Shown in pieces: positions 56,641 through 63,873 of a stretch of 64,000 bases of DNA. Numbering within the stretch: position 1 is the stretch's first letter; each line of letters starts with the position of its first letter. The position numbers and the translations under genes are program-made. The notes beneath the pieces were generated by a model, which worked only from the letters and a program-made list of their open reading frames with translations, was not told where the DNA came from and did not search any database. This stretch comes from Microbacterium terregens (GTDB lineage: Bacteria; Actinomycetota; Actinomycetes; Actinomycetales; Microbacteriaceae), in contig NZ_BAAAWH010000001.1 in NCBI RefSeq assembly GCF_039534975.1, positions 310,001-374,000 on the forward strand, read 5' to 3'.

Positions 56641-57861
56641 TCAGAGCGCCTTTCCGGCCTCCTGCTCGGGGGACTTTCTCGTTGCCTCCAGAGCCGTTCG
56701 TGCCATGGTCGTGCCAGTAGCGGTCCCGATCGACCCTCCGGAGAGGGCATCCATACCCGCCGCGATCGCCCCGGAGCGCTCCTCCGCCGCGTGCTGGTAG
56801 AGCAGAGCCGCCCGGGCGGTCGAGTGTCCCGCGCGGGCCATGAGTTCGCGGGTCGTCGCGCCCGCCTGAGCCGCCAGAGTGAGGCTCGCGTGCCGCAGAT
56901 CGTGGAGCCGGAACTGGGACAGTCCAGCCCTGCGAGCCGCCTTCCGCCAGGCCTGGCCGATCGCCCCTCCGGTGAACCGTTCGCCGTCCGAGCCGGGGAA
57001 CATCGGAGCCTTGCCGAACCCGGGAGCGGTCGAGAGGTAGATCTCCAGATCCGCCGCGATGCTCGGCGGGAGATCCACCCTCCGAACGTTGCCCGTCTTG
57101 GTGCCGCTCTCGATCTCGTCGCCGCCGACGCGGACGATCTGCCGCTCGACCAGGAGGACCCCGCCCGCGTAGTCCCGCCGCTGGAGCGCGAGGAGTTCAC
57201 CGAGGCGGAGATGCGCGCCAAACATGACTCGGATAGGCAGATGCCACTTCGCCGGCATCGCCGCGACGATCCGCCCGAGATCCTCGGCGCTCATGTACGG
57301 GCGCTCTGCATGCTTCACCGATCCGGCGCGGTCGATCTGGCAGGGGTTCGCGGGGATTATCCCGTCCCGCACGGCGGTCGCCATGATCGCCCGGAGGAGG
57401 CTGTAGGCCTGGCGGAGTCGAGATGATCCGTCGCCGCCTTGCCGCTTGGCGGATGCCGCGAGCGCTCGGCCCGTCTTCGTGTACCAGGCGCGGACCTGGG
57501 AGGGAGTGATCGAGGCGATCGGCATCTCCCGGAGCGGAGTGAGTGGACCGGCGAGCGTCGTCTCGTAGAGATCTCGAGTCTTGGGCGCGAGCGCTCCTCG
57601 GCGTCCCCCGTGGGCGATCCAGTCGGCGGCATACGGGCCGAACGGAACGAGCCCTGCGCGGTGGTCGATGTAGGTTCCGCGCATCCGATCGGAGCGCACG
57701 GCGGCGAGATGATCGAGCGCCTCCCGCTTCGTCTGGAACGTCTGAGGGCCGGTCATGGGGCGTCCTGCCGGGTCGAGATAGCGGGACTGCCACCGCCCGG
57801 AGGGGAGTTTGCGGACCGATCCGAAGTCGATTCGAGAACTTTTCCTGGTGCTCGTTGTCAT
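56641..57861 (-). CDS. int: Tyrosine site-specific integrase
   Basis: The 406-residue protein has an N-terminal arm-binding-like part (SVRKLPSGRWQSRYLDPAGR), a core-binding SAM-like domain (about 65-160) and a catalytic domain. The active-site residues are Arg in FGAHLRLGELLAL, HxxR in RLHDLRHASLTLA, His in AGHSTARAALLY, and Tyr in the same block. Its 3' end lies 19 nt inside attL, as usual for tRNA-targeted elements. The ATG follows an AAAGG site. Confidence 0.95.
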   Translation of the reverse strand: MTTSTRKSSRIDFGSVRKLPSGRWQSRYLDPAGRPMTGPQTFQTKREALDHLAAVRSDRMRGTYIDHRAGLVPFGPYAADWIAHGGRRGALAPKTRDLYETTLAGPLTPLREMPIASITPSQVRAWYTKTGRALAASAKRQGGDGSSRLRQAYSLLRAIMATAVRDGIIPANPCQIDRAGSVKHAERPYMSAEDLGRIVAAMPAKWHLPIRVMFGAHLRLGELLALQRRDYAGGVLLVERQIVRVGGDEIESGTKTGNVRRVDLPPSIAADLEIYLSTAPGFGKAPMFPGSDGERFTGGAIGQAWRKAARRAGLSQFRLHDLRHASLTLAAQAGATTRELMARAGHSTARAALLYQHAAEERSGAIAAGMDALSGGSIGTATGTTMARTALEATRKSPEQEAGKAL

Positions 57862-57951
57862 GGGTTCTGCCTTTCGTCGGGAGTGCCTGGTTTCGGTGCC
57901 TGATCTGATCTTTCCTGCGTTCGCCTCGGATCTCACCGTGGGGTCTACTTA

Positions 57952-58008
57952 GTTCTCATGATGGGAACAAACTCCAGGTCAGAGTAGGAATCAGTGTCGC
58001 AAAGACAC
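57952..58008. promoter_or_regulatory. Possible operators between int and the AlpA-like gene
   Basis: The near-palindrome GTTCTCATGATGGGAAC (57952-57968) and the perfect GTGTCGCAAAGACAC (57994-58008) lie in the divergent control region. They are candidate sites for the AlpA-like protein or another regulator. Nothing here proves it. Confidence 0.35.
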
Positions 58009-58059
58009 CCTATTCTGATCCCAGGACACCGGCCCGAACCGAACGAACGGAACCCAGAG

Positions 58060-58281
58060 ATGACCACCACAGCCCCTGCTTCCGAGCGGCACGCCCTCAC
58101 GATCGAGGACCTCCACGGACGCGCCACCTGCACCGTCCCCGAGGCCGCGCAGATCCTCGGGATAGGCACCTGGTCGGCCTACGAGGCGATCAAGCGCGAC
58201 GAGATCCCCGTGCTCCGCATCGGCAAGCGCATCCTCATCCCCGTCCCTCGCCTCCGCGCCCTCCTCGGCGCAGACGCCTGA
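58060..58281 (+). CDS. AlpA/MerR-like helix-turn-helix excisionase or regulator
   Basis: The 73-residue protein has a winged-helix excisionase fold: CTVPEAAQILGIGTWSAYEA, then IKRDEIPVLRIGKRILIPVP. Such proteins act as recombination directionality factors or activators in integrative elements. It is divergent from int, with 198 nt between, and is the first gene of the rightward group. Confidence 0.85.
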   Translation: MTTTAPASERHALTIEDLHGRATCTVPEAAQILGIGTWSAYEAIKRDEIPVLRIGKRILIPVPRLRALLGADA

Positions 58282-58325
58282 TCCCCTCCAGCACGAGATC
58301 CCAACAGCGACAGATCGGGCGCGAG

Positions 58326-59246
58326 ATGAACGACGACGGCGAGAGGTTCGCCCAGGTGCCGCACTGGCTCCAGGACAACGCGCACGCACTGGGCATCGGC
58401 CCGGGCGGCATCGCGGCCTACGCCGTGCTCTATCGGCGCGCGGACTGGAGCACGGGGCTGATCGAGACGGTGGGCATGGAAACGATCGCCCGTCTCTCCG
58501 GAAGCGGAAGCCGGATGACCGCGACCGCCGCCGTCAAGCAACTACTCCACGCGGGGCTCCTGGAGATCGTGACCCGCCGTCGCACCCAGCCCCACATCTA
58601 CCGGCTGAGACTCCCCGCCGAGGGTCCGCCCTCCTCGGTTGGTGTCCAGAATCTAGCCACCATGGGCGATGCCGAGACTGCCGACCAGGCTCCCGTCACC
58701 GACGACGAGAAGGATCTTGGTGCCCAAAATCTAGCCACCGGGTGCCTAGAAATTGGCCACCATGGTGCCCAGAATCTAGCCACATTCAGATCTACAGATC
58801 TCTCCAGATCTCTAAAGGCCGATCCCTCCGGGCTCGCCGGGGCAATGCCCGCCAAGTCGGGCGACCCCGAGGAGATCGGCTCCGCCGTCTCCAGCCTCGC
58901 CCAGACAGACCATCTCGCGATCGGATCATCCGCTCCCAACGTCGGGACAGGTGACCTCACCTCGACGGGTGACCGACCAAGCCATAGATCCCCGCGCGCC
59001 CGCGCCAGCCGCGCGCAGATCCTCTGGCTCCGCGACCTCCGCGCCATGACCGGAACCGGACTCGAGAACCCGGACCCCCTGACCGTGCACGACGCCGACG
59101 CCGAGATCCGGGACCTCTGGCCCGAGATCGAACGACGCCGGCACCGGGGCGATCCCCTCGACGGCAACTACTGGGACCTCAGTCCGCGAGCCCGCGTCTA
59201 TGTGGACGAGCACGATCTCGATATCGACCGAAGGGAAGCATCATGA
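58326..59246 (+). CDS. Replication-initiator-like winged-helix protein with internal iterons
   Basis: This is a 306-residue protein. Residues about 8-95 are a winged-helix domain (VPHWLQDNAHALGIGPGGIA, then MTATAAVKQLLHAGLLEIVT) like the N-terminus of phage and plasmid replication proteins. A low-complexity middle (about 105-230) is partly encoded by DNA repeats that read as QNLAT three times. The C-terminal part (RAQILWLRDLRAMTGTGLEN) is helical. The repeats suggest that the origin lies inside the gene, as in the lambda O gene. No helicase or primase is encoded, so host DnaB may be recruited; this is inference. Confidence 0.65.
   Translation: MNDDGERFAQVPHWLQDNAHALGIGPGGIAAYAVLYRRADWSTGLIETVGMETIARLSGSGSRMTATAAVKQLLHAGLLEIVTRRRTQPHIYRLRLPAEGPPSSVGVQNLATMGDAETADQAPVTDDEKDLGAQNLATGCLEIGHHGAQNLATFRSTDLSRSLKADPSGLAGAMPAKSGDPEEIGSAVSSLAQTDHLAIGSSAPNVGTGDLTSTGDRPSHRSPRARASRAQILWLRDLRAMTGTGLENPDPLTVHDADAEIRDLWPEIERRRHRGDPLDGNYWDLSPRARVYVDEHDLDIDRREAS
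58641..58783. repeat. Iteron-like repeats inside the replication gene
   Basis: Four copies of about 20 bp with consensus GGTGCCCAGAATCTAGCCAC lie at 58641, 58719, 58741 and 58764. The last three are 22-23 bp apart, about two helical turns. Copy 3 has several changes. This pattern is typical of replication-initiator binding sites. Confidence 0.8.
58788..58811. repeat. AGATCT repeats beside the iterons
   Basis: AGATCT occurs at 58788, 58796 and 58806, within an AT-richer stretch directly downstream of the iterons. It could be part of the unwinding region of an origin. Confidence 0.55.
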
Positions 59247-59635
59247 GCGAGCGAGACATCCGCCAGTTCCGGCGAGCGCAGGAGACGATCGGGCAGACAC
59301 GAACCGCCGCCCGCGCCGCCTCGACTCCCGACCACGCCCGGGATGCGCTCCTCGCGCAGATCCGCCGCACCCTCGACACCCCCGATCGGGTAAGTCTCCG
59401 CCGCGCGAAGGACGAACGGGATCGGGCCGTGAAGGGCTACGGCTCCGCCCTCGACTACTCGCAGGGCTGGGTGGCCGACTCGGTGCGTCGATACGTGGGG
59501 GCGATCTCAGCCGAGGCGGCGGCGAACCGGGCCGAGGTCCGCCAGACGAGGGAACTACTCGCCGCGCTCCTCGCCCTCCACGACCGCCAGAGCAAGACAC
59601 CCATAGAGCAAGACACATCGGAGGGTCCAGCATGA
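59243..59635 (+). CDS. Small helical protein, unknown
   Basis: The 130-residue protein is predicted to be all alpha and rich in Arg, Ala and Glu (AQETIGQTRTAARAASTPDH and VRRYVGAISAEAAANRAEVR). No family recognised. It overlaps its neighbours by 4 nt on both sides, so it is part of the replication/terminase operon of the element. Confidence 0.65.
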   Translation: MSERDIRQFRRAQETIGQTRTAARAASTPDHARDALLAQIRRTLDTPDRVSLRRAKDERDRAVKGYGSALDYSQGWVADSVRRYVGAISAEAAANRAEVRQTRELLAALLALHDRQSKTPIEQDTSEGPA

Positions 59636-60189
59636 CCACGACCAAGGGCAAGACCCGAACCCAGATCGCCGCGTCGGCTCGGGAGCGGGAGGCGCGAGCC
59701 CTGGATCTCCGCCTCCTCGGCTACTCTTACGACCGCATCGCACGCGAACTCGGATTCGCCCATCGGAGCGCGGCGCGGAAGTCGGTCGAGCGGGCACTCA
59801 AGGCGATCCCTCGGGAGGCGGCGCTCGAACTTCGACAGATCGAACTGGAGCGTCTCGATCTCGCGCAACAGCGGATCGCCAAGCAGATCATGAGCGGGCA
59901 TCTCGGCGCGATCGACCGGCTCCTCCGGATCATGGACCACCGGGCGAAGTTGCTGGGACTGTACGAGCCTCAGCCGGACTCGGGCATCGCTGAGGTCGTG
60001 GCGGTCCTCGGCGCATGGCTCGGGCAGGTCCGCGAGGAGGACGAAGCCCTGGACGCCTATCTGCCGGATTCGGAGCCTCAGGCCCCCCCAGGACCCCCTG
60101 GAAGGCGAGAACGCTCGGCAGACGCGAGCAGAGAGCGTCTGAGACGCATGTACGAGGATCTGGAGGCCAGGAGCCGATCAGATCCGTAG
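59632..60189 (+). CDS. Small-terminase-like DNA-binding protein
   Basis: The 185-residue protein has an N-terminal helix-turn-helix (LDLRLLGYSYDRIARELGFA then HRSAARKSVERALKAIP) followed by helices ending LGAIDRLLRIMDHRAKLLGL. This arrangement matches, from memory, small terminase-like proteins of actinobacteriophages. In a satellite it could redirect phage packaging. A plain transcription regulator is the alternative. It overlaps the upstream gene by 4 nt. Confidence 0.6.
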   Translation: MTTTKGKTRTQIAASAREREARALDLRLLGYSYDRIARELGFAHRSAARKSVERALKAIPREAALELRQIELERLDLAQQRIAKQIMSGHLGAIDRLLRIMDHRAKLLGLYEPQPDSGIAEVVAVLGAWLGQVREEDEALDAYLPDSEPQAPPGPPGRRERSADASRERLRRMYEDLEARSRSDP

Positions 60190-60192
60190 ATC

Positions 60193-60220
60193 TATCCACA
60201 TATCCACAGCCCTATCCACA
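60193..60220. repeat. Three TATCCACA repeats
   Basis: TATCCACA occurs at 60193-60200, 60201-60208 and 60213-60220. With the preceding base each is one mismatch from the DnaA box TTATCCACA. They precede the gene at 60236 and could bind DnaA. Confidence 0.6.
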
Positions 60221-60235
60221 GATCAGGAGATCATC

Positions 60236-60928
60236 ATGACCAGCACTCACACCGCCGCCCTCGCCGGGTTCTTCCGGGATGCGCACGCCGCCGTCTCGAC
60301 CCAGGACCGCGACAAGACACCGGAGGCGAACTCCCGCGCACAGCGGGAGGCGCTCGCCCGCGCTCGGGCCGTGCTCGCCGCTCGCATCCCCGCCGTCAAC
60401 GAGCCGAGCGGCCCGGACCGCTCGCAGGTCCTCGCCAGCATCCGCCCGACCACCGCCGACTCCCTCGCCCTCGCCGCCCGCGAGCGGGAGAAGGTCGAGG
60501 CTCTCCGGAAGGCCGGTCGTCGCCTGGATCAGATCATCGCCACCGCATCCCCGGAACGGCTCGGCGCGATCCTCGACAGCCTGGAAATCATGCCCGAGGT
60601 CCTCGCGTCGTCGGAGGGCTCCGAGATCGTCGCGGAGTTCGAGTCGCTCGCCTTCGACCGGCTTGCCACTCTCGGGCATGAGCCCGCCGTCGAGCGGCTC
60701 CGCGCCGAAGAGTCCGCCGCCCCGGTTGCCGCCTGGTCGCGCGTGCTGACGGAGGCGCTCACCGGTCCGGTGACCGTGGGCGCGTGGACGGCGCTCTACC
60801 GCGCGGACGAGGCCGGGTATCGGGAGGCCCAGGCGTCCGAGATCGACGGGCTCGGGGAGGCGCTCCACCGCTCGGATCGGGAGCAAAGGCGAGCCGACCT
60901 CGCGGATGCTCAGTCCGCCGCCACCTGA
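60236..60928 (+). CDS. Hypothetical helical protein of the element
   Basis: The 230-residue soluble protein is rich in Ala, Arg and Glu and probably all-helical (SLALAAREREKVEALRKAGR, RADEAGYREAQASEIDGLGE). It has no recognised domain. It is the last rightward gene of the element, 46 nt after the terminase-like gene, with a AGGAGATC site before the ATG. Confidence 0.65.
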   Translation: MTSTHTAALAGFFRDAHAAVSTQDRDKTPEANSRAQREALARARAVLAARIPAVNEPSGPDRSQVLASIRPTTADSLALAAREREKVEALRKAGRRLDQIIATASPERLGAILDSLEIMPEVLASSEGSEIVAEFESLAFDRLATLGHEPAVERLRAEESAAPVAAWSRVLTEALTGPVTVGAWTALYRADEAGYREAQASEIDGLGEALHRSDREQRRADLADAQSAAT

Positions 60929-60979
60929 CCCTCGAATCAGCGAGTGCCCTGGTGCCCCACCGGATGCCGGGGCACTCCC

Positions 60980-61768
60980 CTAAGCGTTCTCGGGCGGATA
61001 GTCGCTAAGTGCGTTCTTCATCGCGACCGAACCCACGATCGCAGACATAATGCCGTCAGTCCCAGCACGTACCTCCGCCTGGACGCTCTCGCTACTCAAC
61101 AGCGAGGACAGGTCTAGGCCAAGCAGTTCCTTCGTATACGCGGCGGCATCGTCAGCGATCAGGAAAAGCCACCCTGCTCGCTTCAGGCGGGCGATCGCTT
61201 CGGCACGTGGCGAGATTCCGCTGAAAACTAGGTAGATCGGAACGAGGCCCTCTGCGATGAGGCCCTCGGCCATCGCTACATCCTTGCGCAGTCGAGCACT
61301 GTCGTTCGGGTTGAAGTTGTAGCGGATCTCGATTCCGAGCCCGCGGCGCGCTGGATCGACGGCTTGGCCAGTTGCGGCTTCTGTTGCCGCGAGTGCCAGC
61401 ACTCGATCCTCCTCGGTTAGCAATGAGAAGGGGATGCACACGTCAAGGTTCAGCCCGACGATCTTGGCAGCGACATCACTCGGCGTGAGGCCGAATCTGG
61501 CGGCCGCGACATACTTCGGCAGGTTGTCGTACAACTCACCTAGGCGTCTGCCGATGCTGATGCTCATCCGGCCCATAAGGCGGATGAGCACGTAGCCGTT
61601 GGAAGCCAGCCCGAACTGCGCGTAGACCGGGTCGGACTCCAGACTGGCCAACTCTTTTGACGAATTGCCGACACTGAAGTCGTTGTCGACCTTGTCTTGC
61701 CACCCCATCAGCGCACGTCGAAGAAGTTCCAGAAAACGGGCCTGCGTCTTCTCGGGCGACTCAGCCAT
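60980..61768 (-). CDS. Probable type II restriction endonuclease
   Basis: The 262-residue protein overlaps the controller gene by 8 nt, the usual place of a restriction enzyme in C-linked systems. A plausible PD-(D/E)xK core is LDVCIPFSLL with Asp, followed by GLGIEIRYNFN, where Arg replaces the usual Lys. The C-terminal part (VPIYLVFSGISPRAEAIARL, then LLGLDLSSLL) recalls ApaLI-type enzymes in layout. Identity as an endonuclease rests mainly on context. Its codon use is less GC-rich than that of its neighbours, suggesting transfer. Confidence 0.6.
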   Translation of the reverse strand: MAESPEKTQARFLELLRRALMGWQDKVDNDFSVGNSSKELASLESDPVYAQFGLASNGYVLIRLMGRMSISIGRRLGELYDNLPKYVAAARFGLTPSDVAAKIVGLNLDVCIPFSLLTEEDRVLALAATEAATGQAVDPARRGLGIEIRYNFNPNDSARLRKDVAMAEGLIAEGLVPIYLVFSGISPRAEAIARLKRAGWLFLIADDAAAYTKELLGLDLSSLLSSESVQAEVRAGTDGIMSAIVGSVAMKNALSDYPPENA

Positions 61769-61988
61769 TCAGCCCGCCTGAGCAGAGAAGTCGGTCTGTG
61801 TCGATTTCTAGAGCGGCAGCGATCTTCTCGACAGCGGCAAGGCTCGCGTTGGCCGTTCCGCGCTCGATTTGACCGACATAAGTTCGGTGAAGTCCCGCGT
61901 GTTCCGCCAGACGTTCCTGGCTCAATCCACGATCAGCCCGGTACGCGGCGACTCGACCCGCTAGTCGTTCAGTAAGGCCATCTGTCAC
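61761..61988 (-). CDS. Controller (C) protein of the restriction-modification system
   Basis: The 75-residue XRE-type helix-turn-helix protein (VAAYRADRGLSQERLAEHAG then HRTYVGQIERGTANASLAAV) has the size and form of C proteins. These delay endonuclease production until the methylase has protected the DNA. It starts with GTG, 48 nt after the methyltransferase stop, and overlaps the next gene by 8 nt. Confidence 0.8.
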   Translation of the reverse strand: MTDGLTERLAGRVAAYRADRGLSQERLAEHAGLHRTYVGQIERGTANASLAAVEKIAAALEIDTDRLLCSGGLNG

Positions 61989-62036
61989 ACACCAACGCTG
62001 GTCGACCCAGCCGGGGATAGCGACAGAATATAGTCA

Positions 62037-63308
62037 TTAATTCGATGCGCGAGCGCTCACCGTCACTTCGGTCAGACCCACTCCGCTGTTTCGTTTGCGG
62101 AGAACGTCCTGCTCCACCTGATCAAACCCATTCGCTAGAAAGATCTCTCCGAGGATCTCGTGAGTCTCGACCATGATGCCCTTGGACTCGGAATTCCCAA
62201 CAACATAGCCAACATGCGCGCCGTCGCGCAGTTTTGGGCGAACTGCTCCGACCTGGATATCCATCGAGTTGAAGTACTTGGTCACGTAATTGCCCATGAG
62301 CGTCGACTCTTCGTGCAGGCGCTCGATCACGGCACCGGCAGCCTTCTCCACGATGGGGCGGGGCTCAACAACACCCTTCATCAGTCGGCTCGTTGCACTT
62401 CCCCAGGTGCCTCCGATGGTCTGCATGTCCAGAGCGGCAGCCTCCTTCGAAGTGGAGATGAACTCGAGGAGGTAAAGGTGGGGGCGGGTGTTCCAGACGT
62501 AACTGTAGCGATTCGGATACGGCGGCGAGGTGAACACCGCGTCGATGGACCCGTCCTCCACGAAATCGAGGATGGTGCTGTCTGCGTTGTGTATCGTCGC
62601 GGTTGCGGTGGGAAAGTCGTCTGAGATCCCCAGATCTGCGGCCATCTTCTCGACCATCTGACTGAACGGCTCGAATACGTGGATCTCGTGGTGCGAGCGA
62701 TTCACGAAGGCAACCTGCAAGCGTCCAAGCGTGATGTTCGCGGTTGAGTAGACGATCTGAGCGAGTGCCAACTTCAAGTGGTTTGCGAGGGCGGCATCCT
62801 GTTGGTTGATGGCGTGACGGACAGCCACCAACTCGCGGAGAACCTGATCTCGCCACCAACGACTGACGTTGTGGATTGGTGGCAGGGAGTCGCCTAGGAA
62901 CGCTGCAAACGCCTCGGGGTCGTGCGGTCCGCGTAGGACAGACTCTCTAGCGGTGGCCACCACGCGTGCGGAGGCATCCCGGAGTTGTTGCGCCGTTGGC
63001 GTCCAGTCGACGGAGGTTTGGCCGACGAACGCGAGAAATGGATTGATCTCTACACCGATGGAGTCGATCCCCAACTCCTTGGCGACGATGTTGGTCGTTC
63101 CCGCTCCAGCGAAGGGCTCCAGCACGGTCTGCCCAGGTGTGATGCCGTACTTCGATAGCCACCCTCGTACGAGATCCGGCGAGAAACTCGGAGTAAGGCG
63201 GAACCATCGATGGAACGGAGCATCGAGCCCACCTTCGAACGTCACGGCAGCGCGACGCGACCGTTTTGATGCGGTCGGTTCGAGGAGTTCCAGCCCGGGA
63301 AGTGTCAT
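62037..63308 (-). CDS. DNA methyltransferase of the type II system (N4-cytosine or N6-adenine)
   Basis: The 423-residue protein has SAM motif I LEPFAGAGTTNIVAKELG (about residues 62-80) and catalytic motif IV FTSPPYPNRYSYVWN (about 263-277). TSPPY favours N4-cytosine methylation, though N6-adenine enzymes can also have it. The long spacing between motifs leaves room for a target-recognition region. It is transcribed before the C and endonuclease genes. Sequence specificity unknown. Confidence 0.85.
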   Translation of the reverse strand: MTLPGLELLEPTASKRSRRAAVTFEGGLDAPFHRWFRLTPSFSPDLVRGWLSKYGITPGQTVLEPFAGAGTTNIVAKELGIDSIGVEINPFLAFVGQTSVDWTPTAQQLRDASARVVATARESVLRGPHDPEAFAAFLGDSLPPIHNVSRWWRDQVLRELVAVRHAINQQDAALANHLKLALAQIVYSTANITLGRLQVAFVNRSHHEIHVFEPFSQMVEKMAADLGISDDFPTATATIHNADSTILDFVEDGSIDAVFTSPPYPNRYSYVWNTRPHLYLLEFISTSKEAAALDMQTIGGTWGSATSRLMKGVVEPRPIVEKAAGAVIERLHEESTLMGNYVTKYFNSMDIQVGAVRPKLRDGAHVGYVVGNSESKGIMVETHEILGEIFLANGFDQVEQDVLRKRNSGVGLTEVTVSARASN

Positions 63309-63595
63309 GCAACGACTTTACCCAAAGGGCTCCCGCCTCGACGGTGAGCCGCCCCCGGCTTACGCAGATCGTTTGGCGCAATTTCTAGAGCGTCGGTCTT
63401 GCATGGGCTTCCAGATGGGTTCGGACCATGCGTGTAGGCGTTCGAATCCCGGGATGGCTTTGGGGTGTCGGTGCCGTGCCAGAGTCGTGCCACTAGGGGG
63501 CCATTCGTGCCACAACTCACCCCAACAGGGCCAAACGAGAGGGGCCCGAGATCCCGTGATTCGGCGGGATTCCGGGCCTCGCCGTGTACCGTAGT
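63309..63595. other. Gene-free right end of the element with integrase arm-like sites
   Basis: TCGTGCCA occurs at 63485-63492 and 63505-63512, and a related GCCGTGCCA lies just before. The same octamer is near the left end, inside int, at 56698 and 56709. The longer match GTCGTGCCANTAGNGG occurs at both ends. These are probable arm-type binding sites. No gene is evident here. Confidence 0.5.
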
Positions 63596-63644
63596 GCCTG
63601 CTTTGCAAGCAGGATGTCAGGAGTTCGATTCTCCTAGGCTCCAC
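63596..63644. repeat. attR of the integrated element
   Basis: This 49-bp copy of the tRNA-Ala 3' half has one mismatch to attL. The rest of the tRNA is missing, so this is the original chromosomal end displaced by integration, not a tRNA gene. Confidence 0.9.
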
Positions 63645-63673
63645 GAAAAGGCCCGGTTATCCGGGCCTTTTCG
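63644..63673 (+). terminator. Original tRNA-Ala terminator, now beyond attR
   Basis: Perfect 13-bp arms (CGAAAAGGCCCGG and its complement) with TTAT loop end in TTTTCG. It directly follows attR, as expected for the native terminator of the tRNA before integration. Confidence 0.8.
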
Positions 63674-63680
63674 ATTGGCG

Positions 63681-63869
63681 ATGCGCTCCAGCGTTGCTCC
63701 TATGCAAGCAGTATCGAAGCAAGCAGCAGAAGACTACGTCGTCCGGATCACGTCAGGCTGGTTCCGGTCGCCCCAAACAGCCATGTGCTTCGCGGCACGG
63801 TCCATCACGCGTCGAGCGCCGCAGCCGCATGGTGTGTGCGAAGACTGTCGAGTCGCCCTCCGCCCGTAA
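63681..63869 (+). CDS. Possible small protein with Cys pairs
   Basis: The 62-codon frame ends RSITRRAPQPHGVCEDCRVA and LRP, with a CxxC pair and an earlier Cys in TAMCFAA. Codon third positions are GC-rich, and its stop lies 4 nt from the stop of the convergent frame, which suits real neighbours. No family recognised; the start is unclear (ATG at 63681 or 63702). Confidence 0.35.
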   Translation: MRSSVAPMQAVSKQAAEDYVVRITSGWFRSPQTAMCFAARSITRRAPQPHGVCEDCRVALRP

Positions 63870-63873
63870 TGCG

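Larger units (their letters stand above)
56574..63644. mobile_element. 7-kb integrated element in tRNA-Ala, phage-satellite-like
   Basis: Direct 49-bp att repeats bound a module of integrase, AlpA-like regulator, iteron-bearing replication gene, two small genes, a small-terminase-like gene and a restriction-modification system. There are no conjugation, relaxase, capsid or tail genes. Replication genes read rightward, integrase and restriction genes leftward. The composition resembles phage-inducible chromosomal islands (int, regulator, rep with internal origin, TerS). A non-conjugative integrative plasmid-like element is the alternative. Confidence 0.85.

Noticed and set aside
63596..63644. 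Second tRNA-Ala gene
   Set aside because: Only the 3' half is present. The 5' acceptor arm and D-arm are missing, so it is attR.
56574..63644. Integrative conjugative element
   Set aside because: No relaxase, FtsK/Tra-like translocase or coupling protein is encoded in the 7 kb.
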